DNA of 64,000 nucleotides, from NCBI RefSeq assembly GCF_001551835.1, contig NZ_LODL01000010.1, forward strand, positions 100,695 through 164,694, in the 5' to 3' direction. The notes beneath the pieces were generated by a model. It did no database searches. It was not told the origin of the DNA and was given only the letters and a program-made list of their open reading frames with translations. Below, piece after piece: positions 1 to 8,240 of this stretch. The translations under genes were made by a program, and so were the position numbers. The stretch is from Dechloromonas denitrificans (GTDB taxonomy: Bacteria; Pseudomonadota; Gammaproteobacteria; Burkholderiales; Rhodocyclaceae). Position 1 is the stretch's first letter. Each line of letters starts with the position of its first letter.

Positions 1-143
1 AGGCTGCGTAGCTGGCGGGCTGCGGCCAGGCCGCCCCACCCCCCGCCGACGATGACGACGCGGCCATTGCTGGCCCGGGCGGCAGGCAGGAATGCTGCAG
101 CGGCTAATCCGAGAGTGGCGCTTAGAAGGGTTCGGCGTTTCAT
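1..143 (-). CDS. FAD-dependent oxidoreductase with Tat-like signal, N-terminal part (flavocytochrome c/sulfide dehydrogenase type)
   Basis: Only the first 47 codons lie in the window; the gene runs off the left edge. The translation opens with a twin-arginine-like start (MKRRTLL), an Ala-rich hydrophobic stretch ending AARA, then a dinucleotide-binding fold with GGGWGGLAAARQL from about residue 33. That order (export signal followed directly by an FAD Rossmann motif) is typical of the FccB-like flavoprotein of sulfide dehydrogenase and related periplasmic flavoproteins, which is an inference from the N-terminus alone. A perfect 9-bp dyad lies 24 bp upstream of the ATG and may control it. The substrate cannot be judged from this fragment. 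Confidence 0.65.
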   Translation of the reverse strand, partial: MKRRTLLSATLGLAAAAFLPAARASNGRVVIVGGGWGGLAAARQLRS

Positions 144-490
144 GGTTCAATCTTGTTTGATAAAAGCCTTGACAAAGTGATTGTCAAGGTCTGACTTATG
201 CACAGTGAAGAATCTTTTTTCGTTGGCCGGCAATTAAACAGCGTTTGAAGGCTTGACTTGTGTTCGTATTTAAAATTATCAATAAAAACAACGGCTTGAA
301 ACTTCGCTCAAGTTTCGGGCAGGGTAAGAAAAAGCCTTGTGGGACGGTGACTTAGCGAATCCGCCCACGATTCATTCACAGACTTATCCACAGATTTTGT
401 GGATAGTTCGAAAAGCCTAAACCCTATACCTAGATTGGCTCCTGAACTTAAAGTACTACATTAGGTTTTGGGCATTGTTTGCTGCGCTGC
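144..490. other. Gene-free stretch with four DnaA-box-like sites and an AT-rich segment
   Basis: No convincing ORF is present here. TTATGCACA at 196-204 and TTATCCACA at 384-392 match the DnaA box TTATNCACA exactly. TCATTCACA at 372-380 and, on the other strand, CTATCCACA at 398-406 each differ by one base. A segment rich in A and T lies at about 262-290 and a 7-bp hairpin (GAAACTT/AAGTTTC) at 298-316. This may be a DnaA-titrating or DnaA-regulated region. The flanking genes are not those usually found at oriC. Confidence 0.4.
167..189. promoter_or_regulatory. Perfect 9-bp inverted repeat upstream of the flavoprotein gene
   Basis: CCTTGACAA, five bases, then TTGTCAAGG. Each arm contains TTGACA, so the dyad presents a -35-like hexamer on both strands. 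It sits 24 bp upstream of the leftward flavoprotein start and is a plausible operator for an unidentified dimeric regulator. Confidence 0.5.
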
Positions 491-524
491 AATAAGACAA
501 CGGCCTGCGAGGCAGGCCGTTGTC
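491..524 (-). terminator. Intrinsic terminator of metG
   Basis: A perfect 13-bp stem (496-508 with 512-524) and a 3-base loop lie 12 bases beyond the metG stop codon. On the minus strand it is followed by a short TTATT tract. Confidence 0.7.
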
Positions 525-535
525 GATGCTGCAGA

Positions 536-2632
536 TTATTTCACTCGCATGCCGGGTTGGGCGCCGGCATCCGGCGACAGCAGGAAGATTCCCGGCGTTT
601 TGCCGTCGCTGTCCGAAGCGGCCATCACCATGCCTTCCGAGAGTCCGAACTTCATCTTGCGCGGCGCCAGGTTGGCGACCATCACGGTCAGCCGGCCGAT
701 CAGTTGCGCCGGGTCGTAGGCCGCCTTGATGCCGGCGAAGACGTTGCGCGTCTTTTCCTCGCCGATGTCGAGCGTCAGGCGGACCAGCTTGTCGGCCCCG
801 TCGACGTGTTCGGCGTTGGCGATCAGCGCAATGCGCAGATCCACCTTCATGAAGTCGTCGATGGTGCACAGCTTGTCGCTGCCGGCCTCGGCCTTGATTT
901 CCTTCTGCTGGTGCTCGGCATGGCGCTGCTGCGATTGCGCTTCCGGGGTCGGGGCCGGGGCCAGCGATTCACGGTTGGCCTCGACCAGTTTTTCGATCAG
1001 CTTGGGATCGACCCGGGTCATCAGGTGCTCGTAGGCATTGATGCCGTGGCCGGCGGCGAGCAGGCTCCCGGTGTCGGTCCAGGCCAGCGGCGCGATGTTG
1101 AGGAATTTCTCGACCTTGGCGGCGACGATCGGCAGGATCGGCTTCAACAGCACGGTAAGCAGACGGAACAGGTTCAGCGCATTGCTGCAGGCGGCGTGCA
1201 GTTCGACTTCCTTGCCTTCCTGCTTGGCCAGTTCCCAGGGCTTGACGCTATCGACGTACTGATTGGCGGCATCAGTCAGCGCCATGATCTCGCGCATCGC
1301 CTTGCCGAATTCGCGGGCTTCGTAGAGTTCGGCAATGCGGCCGGCCGCTTCCTGGATGGCCTTGATCGTCGGCAGGTCGGCGGCGGCCGGCGCCAGTTGG
1401 CCGTTGAAGCGCTTGGTGATGAAGCCGGCCGAGCGGCTGGCGATATTGACGTACTTGCCGACCAGGTCGGAATTGACGCGGGCGCAGAAGTCTTCCAGGT
1501 TGAGGTCGATGTCTTCCATGCTCGCCGACAGCTTGGCGGCATAGTAATAGCGCAGCCATTCCGGATTGAGGCCGGTATCGAGGAAGCTCTGGGCGGTGAT
1601 GAAGGTGCCGCGCGATTTCGACATCTTGGCGCCGTCGACCGTCAGGAAACCGTGCGCGAAGATCTTGGTCGGCGTCCGGTAGCCGGCGTGGGCCAGTTCG
1701 GCCGGCCAGAACAGCGCGTGGAAGTAGAGGATGTCCTTGCCGATGAAATGGTAGAGCTCGGTTGTCGAATCCGGCTTGAAGTACTCGTTGAAGTCGAGGC
1801 CGTTCTTGCTGCACAGGTTCTTGAAGGAGCCCATGTAGCCGATCGGGGCATCGAGCCAGACGTAGAAATACTTGCCCGGTGCATCGGGAATCTCGAAGCC
1901 GAAGTAGGGCGCATCGCGCGAAATGTCCCAGTCGGTCAGCTTGTTGTCGCCGGGGGCGCCCAGCCATTCCTGCATCTTGTTGGCCGCTTCGTTCTGCAGC
2001 ACGCCATTGTCGCGGCTGGTGTACTGACGCAGGAAAGCCTCGCAGCGCGGGTCGGACAGCTTGAAGAAATAGTGCTCGGAAGTGCGCAGTTCCGGCTTGG
2101 CGCCGGAGACGGCGGAGAACGGCTCGATCAGGTCGGTCGGCGCATAGGCGGCGCCGCAGACTTCGCAGTTGTCGCCGTACTGGTCCTTGGCGTGGCACTT
2201 CGGGCACTCGCCCTTGATGAAGCGGTCGGGCAGGAACAGTTGCTTGACCGGGTCGTAGTACTGCTCGATGGTCCGCGTCTCGATCAGGCCGGCCGCCTTC
2301 AGCTTGCCGTAGATGTCGTTGGCGCAGTCGCGGGTTTCGTCGGAGTGGGTGCTGTAATAATTGTCGAACCCAACGTGGAAGCCGGAAAAATCGCGGTAAT
2401 GTTCGCCATGGACGCGGGCGATCAGTTGCTCGGGCGTGATGCCTTCCTTCTCGGCGCGCAGCATGATCGGCGTGCCGTGCGTGTCGTCGGCGCAGACGTA
2501 CCAGCATTCGTTGCCGGACATTTTCTGGTAGCGGACCCAGATGTCGGTCTGGATGTATTCAACCAGGTGGCCGAGGTGAATGGCGCCGTTGGCATAGGGC
2601 AGGGCGGAGGTGACGAGGATTTTGCGCGGCAT
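536..2632 (-). CDS. metG: Methionine--tRNA ligase
   Basis: Charges tRNA-Met with methionine in the cytoplasm. At 698 residues it has the full class I architecture: the HIGH-type signature HLGH at 19-22, a zinc knuckle with Cys143, Cys146, Cys156 and Cys159, and KMSKS at 336-340. After the anticodon-binding helices comes the appended C-terminal tRNA-binding domain (about 595-698), the OB fold that dimerises bacterial MetG. The start is the ATG directly before [15 protein letters not shown], where family members begin. A TAAAAT hexamer about 30 bp upstream on the minus strand is a likely -10 element. The gene is monocistronic and divergent from the response regulator. Confidence 0.97.
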   Translation of the reverse strand: MPRKILVTSALPYANGAIHLGHLVEYIQTDIWVRYQKMSGNECWYVCADDTHGTPIMLRAEKEGITPEQLIARVHGEHYRDFSGFHVGFDNYYSTHSDETRDCANDIYGKLKAAGLIETRTIEQYYDPVKQLFLPDRFIKGECPKCHAKDQYGDNCEVCGAAYAPTDLIEPFSAVSGAKPELRTSEHYFFKLSDPRCEAFLRQYTSRDNGVLQNEAANKMQEWLGAPGDNKLTDWDISRDAPYFGFEIPDAPGKYFYVWLDAPIGYMGSFKNLCSKNGLDFNEYFKPDSTTELYHFIGKDILYFHALFWPAELAHAGYRTPTKIFAHGFLTVDGAKMSKSRGTFITAQSFLDTGLNPEWLRYYYAAKLSASMEDIDLNLEDFCARVNSDLVGKYVNIASRSAGFITKRFNGQLAPAAADLPTIKAIQEAAGRIAELYEAREFGKAMREIMALTDAANQYVDSVKPWELAKQEGKEVELHAACSNALNLFRLLTVLLKPILPIVAAKVEKFLNIAPLAWTDTGSLLAAGHGINAYEHLMTRVDPKLIEKLVEANRESLAPAPTPEAQSQQRHAEHQQKEIKAEAGSDKLCTIDDFMKVDLRIALIANAEHVDGADKLVRLTLDIGEEKTRNVFAGIKAAYDPAQLIGRLTVMVANLAPRKMKFGLSEGMVMAASDSDGKTPGIFLLSPDAGAQPGMRVK

Positions 2633-2718
2633 CGGGAGCGTCAGGCAGAAAAATAAAGCGTGATTTTACCGCGAGCGGCTGCGGCGCGCCGTTTATAGCA
2701 AGTCCGCTGCCGCGGCTG

Positions 2719-2735
2719 CCGATTGTTGCAATCGG
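2719..2735. promoter_or_regulatory. Inverted repeat upstream of the response regulator gene
   Basis: CCGATTG, TTG, CAATCGG forms a perfect 7-bp dyad, followed by a further GATTG at 2741-2745. It lies in the metG/response regulator divergent region, about 90 bp before the regulator ATG, and is a candidate operator. Confidence 0.35.
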
Positions 2736-2826
2736 TAAACGATTGTAATGGCTTGGTAAATTTAGCCGAATGGATTATTGCTGAAGACAGGTGATGGCGG
2801 CAGAATTGACATATTAGGGAGATCTC

Positions 2827-3513
2827 ATGAATTTTGCCGTAGTGGAAGACAGCCGCAGCCAGGCTGAAGTGCTCAAGGCCTTGTTGAAGAGCGAAGGCCA
2901 TCAGGTTGAGGTCTTTGCCGAAGGCAAGGCTTGCCTGGAGGCCCTGAAAACGCGCTCGTTCGATTTTTTTGTCATCGACTGGACGCTGCCGGACATTGGC
3001 GGTGACGAGGTGCTCAAGCACATCCGGGAGCAGTGCGGCTGGGAAGTGCCGGTCGTTTTCTGCACGGCACGCACCGAGGAAGAAAGTGCTGCCGATATCC
3101 TGCGCCTCGGCGCCGATGACTACATTCCCAAGCCGATCCGTTACATGGAGTTCATGGCGCGCATCCAGTCGCTGCTGCGCCGCCGCCAGCATGTCCGGCC
3201 CAGCGCCTTGCGCGTCGGCGGCATCGAAGTCGATCTCGATGGCCGGCGTATTCGTCTGGGCGGCGCCGACGTCGATCTGACGCAGCGCGAATTCGATCTG
3301 GCGGTGATCTTCCTGCGCAATATCGGCCGGGTCCTGCCGCGTGAAGAACTGCTGGCCAACGTCTGGGTCAAGGAAAGCGAGGTCGATACGCGGACCGTCG
3401 ATACCCATGCCAGCCGTTTGCGGAAGAAGCTCGGCTTGGCCGGCGAAAGCGGCCTGATGCTGACCTCGGTTTATGGTCAGGGCTACCGCCTGGATACCGT
3501 CCAGCAAGGCTGA
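2827..3513 (+). CDS. OmpR/PhoB-type response regulator, no partner kinase nearby
   Basis: A two-domain transcription factor of 228 residues. The receiver domain (about 1-115) shows the acidic pair Glu7-Asp8, phospho-acceptor Asp51 in FVIDWTLPD, the Thr80 switch position and Lys102 in the PKP motif. The C-terminal half (about 130-226) is a winged helix ending in the typical VYGQGYRL. A GGGAG ribosome-binding site lies 6 bases before the ATG. No histidine kinase gene adjoins it, so it is an orphan within this window. Target genes cannot be inferred. It is transcribed alone, divergent from metG. Confidence 0.9.
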   Translation: MNFAVVEDSRSQAEVLKALLKSEGHQVEVFAEGKACLEALKTRSFDFFVIDWTLPDIGGDEVLKHIREQCGWEVPVVFCTARTEEESAADILRLGADDYIPKPIRYMEFMARIQSLLRRRQHVRPSALRVGGIEVDLDGRRIRLGGADVDLTQREFDLAVIFLRNIGRVLPREELLANVWVKESEVDTRTVDTHASRLRKKLGLAGESGLMLTSVYGQGYRLDTVQQG

Positions 3514-3591
3514 TTCGACGCTCCGCTTTGCGGTATACTGGACCAAATTGCTCGGGTATTGCCCGGCCGTTCACCCCAACCCGGAGTTTCC

Positions 3592-4683
3592 ATGAGTCTT
3601 ACAGAACAGCAGATCAAGACCGCCCTGAGTGCTGCGGTCGACCCCAATACCGGCAAGGATTTCGTTGCCGGCAGGGCCGTCAAGAACATCAAGATCGACG
3701 GTGACGATGTCGCCTTCGATATCGAGCTCGGATACCCCGCCAAGACCCAGATTGACCTCGTCCGCAAGCAGGTGATCGCCGCCGTGCGCACTGTGCCCGG
3801 GGTCGGCAACATTTCGGCCAACGTCTTCAGCAAGATCGTCGCCCACTCGGTGCAACTGGGCGTCAAGCTGCTGCCGGGCGTCAAGAACATCATTGCCGTC
3901 GCCTCCGGCAAGGGCGGGGTCGGCAAGAGCACGACCGCGGTCAACCTGGCCCTGGCTCTGGTCCAGGAAGGCGCCAGCGTCGGCATTCTCGACGCCGATA
4001 TCTACGGCCCGTCGCAACCGCAAATGCTCGGCCTGGCCGGCCAGCAGCCGGAATCGAAGGACGGCAGCAGCATGGAGCCGCTCGAAGCCTACGGCCTGCA
4101 GGCGATGTCGATCGGTTTCATGGTCGATGTCGAAACGCCGATGGTCTGGCGCGGCCCGATGGTCGCCCAGGCGCTCGACCAATTGCTCGGCCAGACCAAC
4201 TGGCGCGGCCTCGACTATCTGATCGTCGACATGCCGCCGGGCACCGGCGACATCCAGCTCTCGCTGACCCAGAAGGTGCCGGTGACCGGCGCGGTGATCG
4301 TCACCACGCCGCAGGACATCGCGCTGATCGACGCCCGCAAGGGCCTGAAGATGTTCGAGAAGGTGAATGTGCCGATTCTCGGCATCATCGAGAACATGAG
4401 CATCCACATCTGCTCGAAGTGCGGCCACGAAGAGCATATCTTCGGCGAAGGCGGCGGCGAGAAGATGTGCCAGGACTACGATGTCGAATTCCTCGGCAGC
4501 CTGCCGCTGGAAATGGCGATCCGCGAGATGGCCGACGGCGGCAAGCCGACCGTGGTCGGCGCGCCCGATTCGCGGACGGCCGAGATCTATCGCGGCATCG
4601 CCCGCCGCGTCGCGGTCAAGATCGCCGAGAAGGCCAAGGACATGACCTCCAAGTTCCCGAACATCGTGGTCCAGAACACCTAA
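3592..4683 (+). CDS. apbC: Iron-sulfur cluster carrier ATPase of the Mrp/ApbC family
   Basis: A cytosolic P-loop NTPase that delivers Fe-S clusters to apoproteins. The 363-residue product has an N-terminal MIP18/DUF59-like domain (about 1-85), a deviant Walker A (GKGGVGKST, 106-114), DIYGPSQP, the Mrp signature around [13 protein letters not shown], and the CxxC pair Cys274/Cys277 that binds the bridging cluster. I chose the ATG at 3592, which has a CGGAG site 5 bases upstream; an upstream TTG would add a poor N-terminus. A strong terminator follows immediately. erpA, another Fe-S delivery gene, lies at the right end of the window. Confidence 0.93.
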   Translation: MSLTEQQIKTALSAAVDPNTGKDFVAGRAVKNIKIDGDDVAFDIELGYPAKTQIDLVRKQVIAAVRTVPGVGNISANVFSKIVAHSVQLGVKLLPGVKNIIAVASGKGGVGKSTTAVNLALALVQEGASVGILDADIYGPSQPQMLGLAGQQPESKDGSSMEPLEAYGLQAMSIGFMVDVETPMVWRGPMVAQALDQLLGQTNWRGLDYLIVDMPPGTGDIQLSLTQKVPVTGAVIVTTPQDIALIDARKGLKMFEKVNVPILGIIENMSIHICSKCGHEEHIFGEGGGEKMCQDYDVEFLGSLPLEMAIREMADGGKPTVVGAPDSRTAEIYRGIARRVAVKIAEKAKDMTSKFPNIVVQNT

Positions 4684-4702
4684 TTTTTTGCCAAATCCCC
4701 AC

Positions 4703-4735
4703 ACAAAGGCGGGTAAAATCCCGCCTTTGTTTTTT
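4703..4735 (+). terminator. Strong intrinsic terminator after apbC
   Basis: An 11-bp perfect stem (4703-4713 with 4720-4730), loop TAAAAT, and six T residues. The loop hexamer is identical to the -10 sequence seen before several genes here, so the same DNA might also help to start dcd transcription. Confidence 0.85.
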
Positions 4736-4754
4736 GTCGACCGGATACGAGAAA

Positions 4755-5321
4755 ATGGCCATCAAATCAGACAAATGGATACGCCGCATGGCGGCCGAGC
4801 ACGGCATGATCGAGCCGTTCGAGCCGGAACTGGTGCGTGAGGCGAATGGCCAGAAGATCGTTTCCTACGGTACCTCGAGCTACGGCTACGACATTCGCTG
4901 TGCCCGCGAATTCAAGGTGTTCACCAACATCAATTCGACGGTGGTCGATCCCAAGGCTTTCGATCCGAAGTCTTTCGTCGAGATCGAATCCGACGTCTGC
5001 ATCATTCCGCCGAACTCCTTCGCGCTGGCCCGGACCATGGAATATTTCCGCATCCCGCGCTCGGTGCTGACCGTCTGTCTCGGCAAATCGACCTACGCCC
5101 GCTGCGGCATCATCGTCAATGTGACGCCCTTCGAGCCGGAATGGGAAGGCTACGTGACGCTGGAGTTCTCCAACACGACGCCGCTGCCGGCCAAGATTTA
5201 CGCCGGCGAAGGCTGCGCCCAGGTCCTGTTCTTCGAGTCCGACGAAATCTGCGAAACCTCGTACAAGGATAGAGGCGGCAAATATCAGGGGCAGGTGGGC
5301 GTCACGCTGCCCAAGATCTGA
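4755..5321 (+). CDS. dcd: dCTP deaminase
   Basis: Deaminates dCTP to dUTP, the step feeding dUMP and hence thymidylate synthesis; thyA and folA lie further along the window. The 188-residue protein aligns end to end with the family: [13 protein letters not shown] start, the [12 protein letters not shown] segment, the KSTYARCG nucleotide-binding and catalytic loop, and the C-terminal GGKYQGQ motif that closes over the triphosphate. The ATG lies 20 bp after the apbC terminator, so the gene probably has its own promoter there. The ribosome-binding site is weak (GAGAAA). Confidence 0.95.
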   Translation: MAIKSDKWIRRMAAEHGMIEPFEPELVREANGQKIVSYGTSSYGYDIRCAREFKVFTNINSTVVDPKAFDPKSFVEIESDVCIIPPNSFALARTMEYFRIPRSVLTVCLGKSTYARCGIIVNVTPFEPEWEGYVTLEFSNTTPLPAKIYAGEGCAQVLFFESDEICETSYKDRGGKYQGQVGVTLPKI

Positions 5322-5392
5322 CCCGGGCCTGTAAAGAAAACGTCTTATTCTGTGACCCGCTGCGGCGGGTCGCCGCTTTTCAAGGATTCAAC

Positions 5393-7621
5393 ATGCGCTT
5401 CCACTTTCCCGTCATCATCATCGACGAAGACTTCCGTTCGGAGAATACTTCCGGCCTCGGTATTCGCGCCCTGGCCGAAGCGCTCGAAAAGGAAGGGCTG
5501 GAAGTGCTCGGCGTCACCAGCTACGGCGATCTGACCTCGTTTGCCCAGCAGCAATCGCGGGCCAGTGCCTTCATTCTGTCGATCGATGACGAGGAACTGG
5601 CGCTGGAGCCGGAAGAAACCCTGGCCGAACTGCGCGCCTTCGTGACCGAGATTCGCAACCGCAATCTGGAAATTCCGATTTTCCTGCACGGCGAGACGCG
5701 CACCTCGCGCCATATTCCGAACGACGTGCTGCGCGAACTGCACGGCTTCATCCACATGTTCGAGGACACGCCGGAATTCATCGCCCGCAACGTCAAGCGC
5801 GAAGCCAAGGCCTACCTGCAGTCGCTGCCGCCGCCGTTCTTCCGCGCCCTGACCCACTATGCCGCCGACGGTTCCTACTCCTGGCACTGCCCCGGCCACT
5901 CGGGCGGCGTTGCCTTCTTGAAGAGCCCGGTCGGCCAGATGTTCCACCAGTTCTTCGGCGAGAACATGCTGCGCGCCGACGTCTGCAACGCGGTCGAAGA
6001 ACTCGGCCAGTTGCTCGATCACACCGGCCCGGTCGCCGCTTCCGAGCGCAATGCGGCGCGCATCTTCAATTCCGATCACCTGTACTTCGTGACCAACGGC
6101 ACGTCCACGTCGAACAAGATCGTCTGGCACTCGACGGTGGCGCCGGGCGACATCGTCGTCGTCGACCGCAACTGCCACAAGTCCATCCTGCATGCGATCA
6201 TGATGACCGGGGCGATTCCTGTCTTCCTGATGCCGACCCGCAACAACTTCGGCATCATCGGGCCGATCCCGAAGAGCGAATTCGCTTGGGAAAGCATCCA
6301 GAAAAAGATCGCCGCCAACCCGTTCATCACCGACAAGACGGCCAAGCCGCGCGTGCTGACCATCACCCAGTCGACCTACGACGGCATCCTCTACAACGTT
6401 GAGGACATCAAGGAAGAACTGGACGGCAAGATCGACACCCTGCATTTCGACGAAGCCTGGCTGCCGCATGCCGCTTTCCACGATTTCTACGGCGATTACC
6501 ATGCCATCGGCGCCGACCGGCCGCGCTGCAAGGAGTCGATGGTCTTCTCGACGCAATCGACGCACAAGCTGCTGGCCGGGTTGAGCCAAGCCTCGCAGAT
6601 CCTGGTCCAGGATGCCGAGAACAACAAGCTCGACCGCGACATCTTCAACGAGGCCTACCTGATGCATACCTCGACCTCGCCGCAGTACTCGATCATTGCC
6701 TCGTGCGATGTAGCGGCGGCGATGATGGAAGCGCCGGGCGGTACGGCGCTGGTCGAGGAATCGATCGCCGAAGCCCTCGATTTCCGCCGTGCCATGCGCA
6801 AGGTCGATGAGGAGTGGGGCGTCGACTGGTGGTTCAAGGTCTGGGGGCCGGACGATCTGTCGGAAGAGGGCATCGAGGAACGCGACGCCTGGATGCTGAA
6901 GCCCGGTGAACGCTGGCACGGTTTCAACAACCTGGCCGACGGTTTCAACATGCTCGACCCGATCAAGGCAACCATCATCACGCCGGGCCTCGACGTCGAT
7001 GGCGATTTCGCCGACGAATTCGGCATCCCGGCCGCCATCGTCACCAAGTACCTGGCCGAGCACGGGGTGATCGTCGAGAAGTGCGGCCTGTACAGTTTCT
7101 TCATCATGTTCACCATCGGCATCACCAAGGGCCGCTGGAACACGCTGGTTACCGCGCTGCAGCAGTTTAAGGACGACTACGACAAGAACCAGCCGCTATG
7201 GCGCGTGCTGCCCGAATTTGTGCAGAAGAATCCGCGCTACGAGCGGGTCGGCCTGCGTGATCTGTGTACGCAGATTCACAGCGTCTACAAGCACAACGAC
7301 GTCGCCCGCCTGACCACCGAGATGTACCTGTCGGACATGGTGCCGGCGATGCGTCCGGCCGATGCTTTTGCCAAGATGGCGCACCGCGAGATCGAGCGGG
7401 TGCCGGTCGACGAGCTCGAAGGCCGGGTCACCGCCGTGCTGCTGACGCCTTACCCACCGGGTATTCCGCTACTGATTCCGGGCGAGCGCTTCAACCGGAC
7501 GATCTGCAACTACCTGAAATTCGCTCGCGAGTTCAATGCTGCCTTCCCCGGTTTCGAGACCGACGTGCACGGTCTGGTCAAGGGCGCCGACGGCCGTTAC
7601 TACGTCGATTGCGTGCGCTGA
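5393..7621 (+). CDS. PLP-dependent Orn/Lys/Arg decarboxylase (class III, large biodegradative type)
   Basis: Removes the carboxyl group from a basic amino acid to give a diamine, consuming a proton. At 742 residues it carries the N-terminal wing domain (about 1-130), the PLP core with HFDEAW (Asp353) and the Schiff-base lysine Lys392 in STQSTHKLLAG, and the C-terminal domain. Length and layout match LdcI/AdiA-type enzymes. Which of lysine, ornithine or arginine is used cannot be decided by eye; lysine decarboxylase is the common annotation in betaproteobacteria. AAGGA precedes the ATG by 6 bases. No antiporter gene adjoins it, so a dedicated acid-resistance pair is not evident. Confidence 0.9.
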   Translation: MRFHFPVIIIDEDFRSENTSGLGIRALAEALEKEGLEVLGVTSYGDLTSFAQQQSRASAFILSIDDEELALEPEETLAELRAFVTEIRNRNLEIPIFLHGETRTSRHIPNDVLRELHGFIHMFEDTPEFIARNVKREAKAYLQSLPPPFFRALTHYAADGSYSWHCPGHSGGVAFLKSPVGQMFHQFFGENMLRADVCNAVEELGQLLDHTGPVAASERNAARIFNSDHLYFVTNGTSTSNKIVWHSTVAPGDIVVVDRNCHKSILHAIMMTGAIPVFLMPTRNNFGIIGPIPKSEFAWESIQKKIAANPFITDKTAKPRVLTITQSTYDGILYNVEDIKEELDGKIDTLHFDEAWLPHAAFHDFYGDYHAIGADRPRCKESMVFSTQSTHKLLAGLSQASQILVQDAENNKLDRDIFNEAYLMHTSTSPQYSIIASCDVAAAMMEAPGGTALVEESIAEALDFRRAMRKVDEEWGVDWWFKVWGPDDLSEEGIEERDAWMLKPGERWHGFNNLADGFNMLDPIKATIITPGLDVDGDFADEFGIPAAIVTKYLAEHGVIVEKCGLYSFFIMFTIGITKGRWNTLVTALQQFKDDYDKNQPLWRVLPEFVQKNPRYERVGLRDLCTQIHSVYKHNDVARLTTEMYLSDMVPAMRPADAFAKMAHREIERVPVDELEGRVTAVLLTPYPPGIPLLIPGERFNRTICNYLKFAREFNAAFPGFETDVHGLVKGADGRYYVDCVR

Positions 7622-7630
7622 CCGGTCCTG

Positions 7631-7654
7631 AAAACCGCCGCTACTTGCGGCGGT
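7631..7654 (-). terminator. Terminator-like hairpin overlapping the folA stop codon
   Basis: ACCGCCGC, loop, GCGGCGGT (7634-7641 with 7647-7654), followed on the minus strand by TTTT. The stem includes the folA stop codon. It lies between convergent genes and may serve both. Confidence 0.45.
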
Positions 7655-8132
7655 AGGTGACAAAGGAAAACCCCGTTCCGCTCTGGCTGGACGGGGTGTT
7701 TTTTTGCACTTCCCGCCAGTCGACCGCCGGAATCTCGGGGAACCAGGCGTCACCTTCCGGTTCGAGGGCAACTTCGGTGATTTCCAGGCGGTCGGCGACC
7801 GCCATGGCTTGCCGATAGACCTGCTCGCCGCCGATGATGAAGACAGTACCGTCGGTGGACGCCAGTTGCAGGCCGTTTTCCAGCGAGTCGGCGACTTCGG
7901 CGCCGGGTGCGGCGTAGTTTTCCTGCCGGCTGATCACGATGTTACGCCGTCCCGGCAGCGGGCGAAAATGCGGCGGCAGCGATTCCCAGGTCTTGCGCCC
8001 CATCAGAACGCAATGGCCGGCGGTCAGCGCCTTGAAGTGCGCCATGTCCTCCGGGATGTTCCAGATCATTTTATTGTCGCGGCCGATGACGCGGTTGCTG
8101 GCGACGGCGGCGATGAGGACGATTTCAGGCAT
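7641..8132 (-). CDS. folA: Dihydrofolate reductase
   Basis: NADPH-dependent reduction of dihydrofolate to tetrahydrofolate, which recycles the cofactor oxidised by ThyA. The 163-residue product begins MPEIVLIAAVASNRVIG and contains the catalytic acid Asp29 in NIPEDMAHFK (Asp27 in the E. coli enzyme), the GRKTWESLP NADPH loop and the IIGGEQVY motif. It is a small chromosomal-type DHFR without fusion. thyA is not adjacent (it lies 5.3 kb downstream on the same strand), so the two are not one operon here. It runs convergent with the decarboxylase gene. Confidence 0.96.
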   Translation of the reverse strand: MPEIVLIAAVASNRVIGRDNKMIWNIPEDMAHFKALTAGHCVLMGRKTWESLPPHFRPLPGRRNIVISRQENYAAPGAEVADSLENGLQLASTDGTVFIIGGEQVYRQAMAVADRLEITEVALEPEGDAWFPEIPAVDWREVQKNTPSSQSGTGFSFVTYRRK

Positions 8133-8240
8133 GCGATGGTTCTCGGTGGTGACGGGCGATGATGCTATTGTCGGCGAGGCCGCCGGCCGTGAATCCAGGG
8201 TGCATTTTAGAGACGGACAAGGAAATGGAGCGTGATTGTA

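Noticed and set aside
144..490. Chromosomal replication origin
   Set aside because: DnaA boxes are present, but dnaA, dnaN, gyrB or rpmH are not nearby and the AT-rich part is short; kept only as a finding on DnaA sites.
479..2656. 725-residue open frame on the plus strand opposite metG
   Set aside because: Composition and position are explained by antisense reading of a GC-rich gene; no family resemblance and metG is certain.
5345..7063. 572-residue frame opposite the decarboxylase gene
   Set aside because: Same antisense artefact; the plus-strand gene has all catalytic motifs.
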